Source: Glandiceps talaboti
Taxonomy: Eukaryota; Hemichordata; Enteropneusta; Spengelidae
Direction: 5' to 3'
Assembly: GCF_964340395.1 (NCBI RefSeq)
Contig: NC_135571.1
Coordinates: 15,143,721-15,207,220 of the forward strand
DNA: 63,500 nt
Shown: positions 26,201 to 38,200 of the stretch, one piece after another
Numbering within the stretch: position 1 is the stretch's first letter
Layout of the letters: each line of letters starts with the position of its first letter
Notes under the pieces: model-generated
Databases searched by the model: none
The model's input: only the letters and a program-made list of their open reading frames with translations
What the model was told of the DNA's origin: nothing
Translations under genes and position numbers: made by a program

Positions 26201-29200
26201 CCTGCAATGATTGTCTGTGGATGTAACTTAGATGACACCAATGTTTCTGCCTCCTGAAAGTGTAAAACAAATCAAATTAAAGCTGCAAGCAACATTTGTA
26301 GGTCGAAGCGGTTTGCCCAGGAGACAATATTGTGCTGCATGGAGGTTGGAATAGTCTTCCTTCTACACGCCAAATTGTAAGGTTATCTATACACTGATTT
26401 CAGAGAACATTTCTAAAATAGTGCTAATAGCATTGCAGCACAACTGTGCAGTTTTAAAAATGTTTATCCACATGTTGATCCATACTAGGTATAGGTGTTC
26501 ATTTGCTGAATGACTATCCAGTTGCCGATCCAACCATGCTGTTATCTTTTGCAATATACATGATCATTTGGCAGTTGGTATGGGTGTGGTCATGTTGCTA
26601 GACATATTTGCATACATTTTGTGAATGTTCGTTCACTTGTATATAAAGTCTTGTTATCTTTGCAATATATGTGATTATTTGCCTGTTGCTATGCAGTGTT
26701 TTATTTAAGGGCGGTAAGTAGGTAAAATCTACCGGGGTTCCCACATCATTTTACCGGGGTTCCCCACCTAAACTATGATAAATTGCATGGGAAGTACTAC
26801 CAGTTTTACCTCTTTCCCCCTTTCTGTTACCGGGGTTCCCAAACCTTAGCAAAAACACTGCTATGGGTGTGTTCTTGTTGCTATGCACATTTACATATAT
26901 TTCTTGAATGTTTGTTCATTTGTCTATTTCTCCCTGTTGCTATCTTTGTGATATAAGTGATCATATGGCTGTTGCTATGGGCGTGGTCTTGTTGCTAGGC
27001 ACATTCACATATATTTATTTAATGTTTGTTCGTTTGTCTAAGAATCCCTGATGTAATTTTCATGGAATACATCACCGTTTGGCTGTTGCTATGGGTGTGG
27101 TCTTGTTGCTAGGCACATTCACATATATTTCTTTAATGTTTGTTCGTTTGTCTAAGAATCCCTGATGTAATTTTCATGGAATACATCACCGTTTGGCTGT
27201 TGCTATGGGTGTGGTCTTGTTGCTAGGCACATTCACATATATTTCTTTAATGTTTGTTCGTTTGTCTAAGAATCCCTGATGTAATTTTCATGGAATACAT
27301 CACCGTTTGGCTGTTGCTATGGGTGTGGTCTTGTTGCTAGGCACATTCACATATATTTCTTTAATGTTTGTTCGTTTGTCTAAGAATCCCTGATGTAATT
27401 TTCATGGAATACATCACCGTTTGGCTGTTGCTATGGGTGTGGTCTTGTTGCTAGGCACATTCACATATATTTCTTTAATGTTTGTTCGTTTGTCTAAGAA
27501 TCCCTGATGTAATTTTCATGGAATACATCACCGTTTGGCTGTGGCTATAGGTGTGGTCATGGTTGCTAAGGATATTTGCATATATATTTTGAATGTTTAC
27601 AATGTTTACTCATTTGCCTACCAGATAATGTTATTTGACCAAGATGTACTCCCATCTGGCTGTTGCTAAGGGCATGGTCATGGTTGCTAGGGCCAATTGG
27701 GTCAAAATGCTTTGAACAAAATCTGCAGAATAAAATATCTAGAAACATAAGACCAAGAACTTTTTGAGATATACATTTCTGACCAAAATTCACATCTTCC
27801 ACCCAATTTGCATATTACTCATATCATCATTATATTCTTAATATTTCTTTATCTATACACCCCAAGATGCACCAGTTAAATTTCATCCCAATCTGTTGAG
27901 TAGTTTTGACATTAAAGATCTTTTAACAAAGACAGATTTTTTAGTCCTAATTTGCATATTACTGATGGAACATCATGTCATGAACAAATCTTACTTTACA
28001 CCCCCCTTAAGAATGTCCCACTAAATTTTGCACCAATCTGCCCAGTAGTTTCTGAGTTTAAGTTTTTTTTTACCAAAAATCATATTTTTTTACCCAAATC
28101 ACACACCTGTAATGCGATCATTTTCATTTGAGTTTAAGTCGTCCACACAGACAGACAGACAAACAGACAGACGGACGAACGGACAGACACCGCTCGATGC
28201 CTATAGCACTACTGAACCTACATTGTAGTTTAGTTGTGCTAACAATGATTTGGAGGAAAATCCAATATGGCCACCACTGGATTTCCCAAATTAATGACTG
28301 CCAAAAAACTAAGAGTTGAAATTTTTTCTCGATTACAAACTTTTAAGTAATCAAGTAGTTGATTCTAGTAAAGTAATGCAGTGCTTTTGGAGAAGTTGTC
28401 ATTTTTAAAGTTTCGTAAAATCCAATATGGCTGCCATAGCGGTTAACCGTTTCCAACACTTAAAAGACATCACTTAGATGTTGCTATACACAAAAGATCG
28501 CTGTGTATGTGGTATCCACATCCATATTGAGTACTGTGTATGTGGTTTCCACATCCATATTGAGTACTGTGTATGTGATATCCACACCCATATTGAATAC
28601 TGTGTATGTGGTATCCACACCCATATTGAGTACTGTGTATGTGGTATCCACACCCATATTGAGTACCATGTATGTGGTTTCCACATCCATATTGAGTACT
28701 GTGTATGTGATATCCACACCCATATTGAGTACTGTGTATGTGGTATCCACACCCATATTGAATACTGTGTATGTGGTATCCACACCCATATTGAGTACTG
28801 TGTATGTGGTATCCACACCCATATTGAGTACTGTGTGTGTGGTATCCACACCCATATTGAGTACCATATATGTGGTATCCACATCCATATTGAGTACTGT
28901 GTATGTGGTATCCACACCCATATTGAGTACTGTGTATGTGGTATCCACACCCATATTGAGTACTGTGTATGTGGTATCCACACCCATATTGAGTACTGTG
29001 TATGTGGTATCCACATCTATATTGAGTACTGTGTATGTGGTATCCACATCTATATTGAGTATTGTGTATGTGGTATCCACACCCATATTGAGTACTATAT
29101 ATGTGGTATCCACATACATATTGAGTACTGTGTATGTGGTATCCACATCCATATTGAGTACTGTGTATGTGGTATCCACACCCATATTGAGTACTGTGTA

Positions 29201-32200
29201 TGTGATATCCACATCCATATTGAGTACTGTGTATGTGGTATCCACATCCATATTGAGTACTGTGTATGTGGTATCCACATCCATATTGAGTACTGTGTAT
29301 GTGGTTTCCACATCCATATTGAGTACTGTGTATGTGGTATCCACATCTATATTGAGTACTGTGTATGTGGTATCCACATCCATATTGAGTACTGTGTATG
29401 TGGTTTCCACATCCATATTGAGTACTGTGTATGTGATATCCACACCCATATTGAATACTGTGTATGTGGTATCCACACCCATATTGAGTACTGTGTATGT
29501 GGTATCCACACCCATATTGAGTACTGTGTGTGTGGTATCCACACCCATATTGAGTACCATATATGTGGTATCCACATACATATTGAGTACTATATATGTG
29601 GTATCCACATACATATTGAGTACTGTGTATGTGGTATCCACATCCATATTGAGTACTGTGTATGTGATATCCACACCCATATTGAGTACTGTGTATGTGG
29701 TTTCCACATCCATATTGAGTACTGTGTATGTGATATCCACACCCATATTGAATACTGTGTATGTGGTATCCACACCCATATTGAGTACTGTGTATGTGGT
29801 ATCCACACCCATATTGAGTACCATGTATGTGGTTTCCACATCCATATTGAGTACTGTGTATGTGATATCCACACCCATATTGAATACTGTGTATGTGGTA
29901 TCCACACCCATATTGAGTACTGTGTATGTGGTATCCACACCCATATTGAGTACCATATATGTGGTATCCACATCCATATTGAGTACTGTGTATGTGGTAT
30001 CCACACCCATATTGAGTACTGTGTATGTGGTATCCACACCCATATTGAGTACTGTGTATGTGGTATCCACACCCATATTGAGTACTGTGTATGTGGTATC
30101 CACATCTATATTGAGTACTGTGTATGTGGTATCCACATCTATATTGAGTATTGTGTATGTGGTATCCACACCCATATTGAGTACTATATATGTGGTATCC
30201 ACATACATATTGAGTACTGTGTATGTGGTATCCACATCCATATTGAGTACTGTGTATGTGGTATCCACACCCATATTGAGTACTGTGTATGTGGTATCCA
30301 CATTCATATTGAGTACTGTGTATGTGGTATCCACACCCATATTGAGTACTGTGTATGTGGTATCCACATCCATATTGAGTACTGTGTATGTGGTATCCAC
30401 ACCCATATTGAGTACTGTGTATGTGGTATACACATACATATTGAGTACTGTGTATGTGGTATCCACACCCATATTGAGTACTGTGTATGTGATATACACA
30501 TGCATATTGAGTACTGTGTATGTGATATCCACATTCATATTGAGTACTGTGTATGTGGTATACACATGCATATTGAGTACTGTGTATGTGATATCCACAT
30601 TCATATTGAGTACTGTGTATGTGGTATCCACATCCATATTGAGTACTGTGTATGTGGTATCCACATCCATATTGAGTACTGTGTATGTGGTATCCACACC
30701 CATATTAAGTACTGTGTATGTGATATCCACACCCATATTGAGTACCATATATGTGGTATCCACATACATATTGAGTACTGTGTATGTGGTATCCACACCC
30801 ATATTGAGTACTGTGTATGTGGTATCCACACCCATATTGAGTACTGTGTATGTGGTATCCACATACATATTGAGTACTGTGTATGTGATATCCACATACA
30901 TATTGAGTACTGTGTATGTGGTATCCACACCCATATTGAGTACTGTGTATGTGGTATACACATACATATTGAGTACTGTACACCCATATTGAGTACCATG
31001 TATGTGGTATCCACACCCATATTGAGTACTGTGTATGTGATATCCACACCCATATCACATAAGCATGTGCATATCTGCTACTGTATGACGTCAAACAGGG
31101 CAGATCAAAAACGTGTATCACCCCTGTTCTACCAAATTTTTTTCTCAATTGTTCAAGTGTTCCTGTTACACTATGATCAAGTTGTCGTAATAATTATGTA
31201 TTTCAAACCATAAATGCACACATTGCTTTACATACATCATTGGGTGGCATGAGTCTGATACGTAGAGGTACTTTTATTTTTATTGAACAGATACTATTCT
31301 ATCTAAAAATCATGCAGATTATCGATAACAATTCCTATGTAGGCTCGCAGCCGGTTCAGTTTTCCGTCAAGCTCAAAGCTCAGAACGTAATCCTGAGCTA
31401 ATACAAATAAAATGTTGGAACAAAAGTCACATGCAGACAAAGTTTACTTACATTTTAAAGCTAAATTTGATATTACATGTACATTGCTAGGTTATAACCG
31501 ATAATTTTGGTCGAGAAACCACAGCACACTGTGGTTTGCACATAAGGTTGACCTCGCAACAGGTCACGCGATTACGTAATTTGCATAGCCATCGGATGCC
31601 ATTTTTGATATGCGATGAAGAGTAAAGTGGGATGAAACGATGTAGTATTCGTAAAATTCAATTCAAAATGGAGGAAGTTTGTGGAAAAACTTACTTATGT
31701 GATAAATATATAATCCCATGAAATCATGTTAGTTTTACGACATACTGTTCCTCGCATGATTCTGCGGACTACAATTTCTCGCCTACCAGCTCGAATTTGT
31801 ATGAGTCCGCAGAATCATACTCGAAACAGTATGACGTAAAACTAACATTGATTTCAAAGGGATTATATATATAAATATTTGATAGATTGCAAGTTAATGC
31901 TATCATAGTACAGAGTAGGAAATTGAAATACCGATAATTTACATTTTTTATCCTTGCACTAGTAGGTTGTAATGCAATAGCTTAATGTACATCAAAATTT
32001 CATTCTTAACCCTCTTCAGGTGAAATCCATGTAAAAGACAGTGACTGTCACAGGATTTTGAAGTAGATGAAAATGCTATTCTATTCTATTCTATTCTAGT
32101 GTAGTGTAGTGACAGGATATGTAAAACATCAAACCTTGAGTAGTTCACATGCTAATACAACAACTGAAGTGGTTCCATCTCCAACTTCATCATCTTGTAC

Positions 32201-35200
32201 TTTACTGATCTCCACCAATACTTTGGCTGCTGGATTATCAACACCTACTGATTTCAGAATAGTAGCACCATCATTGGTCACTTCTACTGTAGCTGTATGA
32301 CTAGGAGACTGTAGAATTTTATCCTGTATAGTATCAAAAACAAACAATATTATTAGTTCAATATAAACTTCCAGGCATGTATGATGCCTTATTCTGCTTG
32401 TGTCCAGGTCATGTGTTCTGAATAATGGATCAATCTGTTTACATGACTGATGCATGAAGTAAAACATTTCACAATTTTCAAGTTTGTATTGCCAAGTTCT
32501 TAGATTATATGTATCCAGTGTTCTCCACAGACAGTGATGTGGATAATAGCCGGTTACCTGTCACAACACCCGGCTATAAATTTAGGAAACTACTCAAACC
32601 AGATCATTGAAAAAATATTCTGAGGTCAGAAAATTAAATATGAGTAGCACAGAAGTGCTAATAGCTACTAAAAATAACCAAAGTGCAAAATAAGAAATTA
32701 ATTCCTAATTGTTTGGAAGATATTTGACGATTATGCGATAAAACAAGAGTGGCCATGCTATCAATCGCTAACAAAAGCCTTCGAGGTGAAGTTAACCCCT
32801 GACCTAGTTTCATAAGGACATCAAAGGAAGCATGAGGTCAATGTGACATGAGGTCAATGTGACATCTAATGATGCATGATGCAACAGCACAAGAAAAGAA
32901 ATTCTGTCGATCACACAGACGATTTTCAAATTCTTATAACAGTAAGTAATATCTTAGAAAACTGAAGAGAGGAAGCAAAATGTGACACTGACAGACACGC
33001 TACATGTATATGTACCTGTACAGGAAGCACATCAACTGGGCGATGATCATGTAATAACTAATTTTATCTTATGCTGTTGTTTCCAAATGTTCTTGGATAG
33101 CAGTTTTTCTTTACAAATATTGGAATTTGTCAGAAACCTGATGATTTTATGACTGAATATGTTATGATCAAGAATTCCAATACTTTATGTTATGATTTTC
33201 TGATGGGAAGCAACACATTTTGGAAACATTTAATGCGACATTTGATACTGATACAAATGTAAGTGACATTGATTACAGGTACAGTGATGTAATTCGTAAA
33301 CAAATCTGAAGTTGGCAACTAACGACTATTATTTCTTTAATGATCCCTAAGGCCCGGACAGTTGCTTGTGTTGTATTACTTGTATAGAACTTCCCCTTGA
33401 ATAGATACATCATTTGACAAATATACATAATTATGGTGGTTTGTGGAAATGTATATTTTTCAAAATGTGTGTCAAAGACATCACAAATCTTTTAAATAAA
33501 ATAATCCAAAACATTGAATGGGGACACTATATGTTTGTCCCATTCAGAATGTCTGCAATCCAAGAATATACTGTGGAAACAGAACAACATAAAACAGCTA
33601 TGGGGAGTATAAATAAAGAAATGCTGCAAAGAGTATCTTTCTTTCCGAAAGAAATCAATGAGAGGAATATGGTGAGGGACACAAAAATGAACTGACAAAA
33701 ACTTTCCAGGGTATTGTAACTGGTTTGCTTTATGGGAAATTATAATTATAGTCACTATCTATAAAACCAGTCAGACAACAAAGTCATATACATCTCATTA
33801 ACACCAATTACAATATATACTATTAAATTTATCATAAGACATAACTTCATAGTCACAATGTTTCACAATTGTTTTCCAAATTGTCATCTTCAAGTACATG
33901 TAGCTATTTTAGTGATCTAAGACTGACATTTTGCAAATCAAATATTATACTAAAAGCCATAAAAAGCACTTTGAAGCATGTACAAATCCAAAAAAGCTCT
34001 AAACCTAGGGTGGGGGGACACCCCTCTCTAAAACCCTCACCGGTATCATCACCTCTGCCGCTGTGCGCCCTCACAGCTATGACAACCTGCATGACTTTGG
34101 TGACAATCTATTCAAATATTATCTACATCACTGACAGATGGAAAAATTAAATTTGCATATATTTACATACATGTGCAAGCAGTATATTATACACTAGTTA
34201 CTCAAATGATTCAAAATAAATATTCTACAAATACAGACTGCTTTAAAACTGAGATGATGAACTTCAACACCTTGGAGCAAAGCAAAAAGCATCAAAGCAA
34301 AATCCTTAATTCAAGTGTGTTTAATCTTCCAATATATATATTTGCATGCAGTCATTGTGTCTAGTCCTAAATCTCTTTAAATCTGAGACTTACAATGAAC
34401 TTGCGATGGTTAATGATATCATTAGTAAATGCATGTTTTAAGTCGCTGCCAGAATTTCAAGATTTACGATGTCAAACACATCAAAGTTCTGGTATGTAAA
34501 TTTAAAGGGGGTGGCAACAAAATTTAATGGGGCGGGCCAACCCTTTAACCCTTGTGACGCCGCATCGTTGAAATCCAAGCACTTCCACATTCTAGGCCAC
34601 GTCGTTGATATCAACAACAACAGGGTAATTTGCATATGCTGTCGATAAAGTGACGTTGTAATGGGTTTATCGCTGTCCCGCCCTTATGCCTATAATAAGT
34701 AATGGTGTACACAATGTTATCTTATTAAATATTAAAATATTCAGGTGGGGAACAGTCACATGTGCGATTTTTCTCACTTTTTGCTGCCGAATGCAAATAG
34801 TGCCTACTTAGCAATGCCTAATATGGCAGCCGCTGTGAATATGGATGTTGACCTTTGACATTATGCTAATATATTGAACGAATTAAACCCAGAAGACAGA
34901 GAGTTTTTTCACTCAACAATTGCTAGGCAGTGGTAGCGATGATGATGAAGAATTTTAAGGGTTTGAGGAAGTAAATTTTGTCCTCCTAGAACGTATCGAA
35001 ATCCCACCCGATAACTTCGACTTTTGGACTGATGTCGTCAATGGCTGGTCCCACGATTGGGCGATCTTGCCAATGACAAACCATGTAATTCACATATTAC
35101 CATACACCATATACAATGTATTCTGATAATAATATTGTATACATATAGAGTCAGCTGTGGTCAATTCACACTTCATCTTTACAAATAGTTGAGTATTTGT

Positions 35201-38200
35201 TATTATTGTAATTAATGGTTGTTTACATTGTTCTTTTCTCAAAAAGACATTTTTTACTACATTGTATTTTAAATCAATACGCATGTGTGGGCAGAAAACA
35301 TGACAATGATGGATCAACACAAGGAGAGAGAGAAAAATGCATTTCAAGTAGTTATGGTCGGCAACCTCCAAGTCAAGGTCGGCAATTGTGAGTGGCAGTC
35401 GGGCCTGACACCTGCCGACAGCCGTGAGCCTGATATTGCAAATAAAAACAGATGACGGATCTTTGGATCCAAAGTGAATGTAAATCCAAAACAATATTCA
35501 CTCTATAACTGGCCTGTATCATGTGTTGTACCAACAGCAATACATACCATTCCTTTTGGTCCTAGGGTACTTTTTACCAAGTCACCAATAGCAATAGCAC
35601 CAATAAATGATGACATTCTGGCAGTCTCTGCTTTCTCTTCTTCTGCTGCATTTTTAAAGATGTTGACAGGTGCCAATGAAACCTTTGACATGAAAAAAAA
35701 TTTATTAATGTCTTGTAACTACGAGAAATATTTAATTAGTCAAATTCATTAAAGGCAGATGTCCCCTATATTAAGGGAGTTATGGGTAATGTATGCATAT
35801 GCAGGAAATTCAAACTGCTGTTAGGAGCACTGACTTTGCCCTCATATATTTCATATATACTCCAGTGTTCTCCCCAGGCCCTTGAAGCGGCACGGCACCG
35901 TGACGCTTGGACGGCAGGCCGTGACGCTTGACAATGTGCCGTGACGCTTTAGATCTTGCCCGACATCCTTGTTTATGATATGGTAATGATTACCAGACAG
36001 ATTTCATTGAAGTTTGCCATCAGTATTGTTTTCGATAGGAATAAAATGCGTAAACCCGCTAATGGTAGTGTGACTCACACTCGGTACAACAGCTTTCGGT
36101 AAATCAAAGGCAAAACCGGCCCATCCGTAACGTCGGTTCGACCGTAGAAGCATGTCGGAACTGCCAGATTTTGACAACTATAAAATCAAACGATGCCGTG
36201 CCATTTTGCTATAAAGTATAAAAGTTCGACAAACGCATGAAGTTGACATTCAGTGTCTAGTTAATTTTCTATGAGTGACAGAGTAACAGTGATAACACCG
36301 TATGTCTCAACCCAAGAGCATGAGCATGTGCATTCTTCAATGTTGTGAAAAGAGTTGAACAGACTAATGTACCTTTCGATAAAGTGGCAATGTTATCTCT
36401 GATTATCAGCTTCATGTTCAATTTTACCCTGAAAACACGTTTAGTTTGTAGTTTGACATTGTAATTTGTAGACTGATACATCGTACGACTACGCATGGAT
36501 TTTCCAATATGGCGGCCATGACATCACAAACTATCGCGAGTTTTGGAAGTCCTCCATAGGGAAGTATAGTAAGTCTCGTGTATCACGATATTTCGGACTA
36601 ACACGATGTCTGCCGGTTGCTGTACACAAACTTTTTGTGTTTCGAAAGTCTAATTTATCTGTGGACATTAAGATTTAAATAATTTCAGCTTTCCTAACAA
36701 TAATAATCAATAACACTGCTTTATGAGTTTCTTTTTGGTGCTAATATTTTGAATTAATAAATTGGCCTTCAACTTTCCTTTGGTCACATGTACATGTACT
36801 ACTTGTTTGATATTAATTTTATTATGATGTACTTTGATTTTTCGGGAATATAATTTATGCTAATATAGTGATGCAACATGAGTAAAAATAACTGACATTT
36901 GTTAGTCAATATAGCAGGTTTACCATCAAACTGATGCAAAATTTGTTTCAAATTTCTCTAGTAAAAATACCACCAATGGCATTGTAGCACAACTGTACAG
37001 TTTTTTAAAAATGTTTATCCATATGCTAGTCCATGCTAACAATAGGTGTTCATTTGCTGAATGACTATCCAGTTGCCTATCCAACCATGCATGTCGCTAT
37101 CTTTACGATATATGCTGTCATTTGGCTGTTGCTATGGGCTTGGTCATGTTGTTAGATATATTTGCATACATTTTTATATGTTTTTGTTCACTTGTGTATG
37201 AATTCCTGATATTATCTTTGCAATATACGTGATCATTTAGCTGTTGCTATGGGCGTGGTCTTGTTGCTAGGCATACCTACATACTTTTGAATGTTTATTC
37301 AATTGTCTATTAATCCTTGTTGTTATCTTTGATATATATGTGATCATTTGGCTGTTGCTAGGCACATTTACATATATTTTTTGAATGTTTATTCATTTGT
37401 CTTTCTATTCCTGTTGTTATCTTTGCAATATACATGATTATTTGGCTGTTGCTATGGGTGTGGTGTTGTTGCTAGGCAAATTTACATACATTTTTTGAAT
37501 GTTTATTCAATTGTCTATTAATCCGTTATCTTTGTGAAATACACGATCGTTTGGCTGTTACTATGGGTGTGGTCATGGTTGCTAGGGTATTTGCATACAT
37601 TTTTTGAATGTTTACTCACTTGCCTACCAGATGATGTTATTTGACCAAAATATACAGCCACTCGGTTGTTGCTAAGGGCGTGGTCAAGGTTGCTAGGACC
37701 AATTTTGTCAAAATGTTTTAGAGAAAATCTGCAGAATAGCACTTTCAGAAACATCTCACTAAGTTTCAGACTCACTGACCAAGTACTCTTTGAGATATAA
37801 GTTTTTGACAAAAAATATGAACATTTTTACACCTAATTTGAATATCACTCATCAGGGGTAGAAATAATGAAAAAAGTATAATATATGTATTTTTTCAGTT
37901 CTATTCTGTCCTTTCTGTCCTGCCAGTCTCTCTACAACTTGTTTTCTCTTCTCTTTACTGAATTCCTTGTTACAGGTCTCTTCCCTTCATTGTATACTTT
38001 TACATGCAGTAATCAAGAAGTTTTGATTTTTAGTGAATTTCAAGTTGTCGTTTTTTGCAAATTAAGTTTGTGCCATACTCTTGTTTACAAACGTTTAGGA
38101 CATATTGTGCTTTTAATTGTAATCAATAGTGAACGTCAAGTTTTTCTCGGTTTTGATTTCTATGCAAATCAAGTTTGTGCTTCTTTTCTTTTTTTCAGTT

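Larger units (their letters stand above)
26412..28232 (+). mobile_element. Interspersed family Y, copy 3
   Basis: Begins GCATTGCAGCACAACTGTGC and ends TATAGCACTACTGAACCTAC then TTTAGTTGTGCTAAC. It is enlarged by an internal 114-bp tandem array and by a CAGTGTT-ended insertion. A CAGACAGACAGA run (28146-28190) precedes the end. Confidence 0.75.

Noticed and set aside
28478-31213. Open frames over 800 codons on both strands in the 33-bp array
   Set aside because: Same periodicity artefact; peptides such as [11 protein letters not shown] repeat the DNA unit and overlap each other.
33414-33695. 93-codon plus-strand ORF in intron 2
   Set aside because: No recognised domain, no splice or promoter signals, lysine- and asparagine-rich as expected from AT-rich DNA.
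35503-35691. CCT2 N-terminus starting at the ATG at 35691 (MSK...) and running past GPKGM
   Set aside because: That ATG lies within the T-rich acceptor, and the frame continues into intron 2 after GPKGM. The ATG-GTAAGT exon at 40258 gives a better start; the alternative is kept only as a possibility.
36500-36530. CAATATGGCGGCCATGACATC as the CCT2 promoter YY1 site
   Set aside because: It is in intron 1, with no ATG-donor arrangement; the 40355 site sits directly upstream of the start codon exon.
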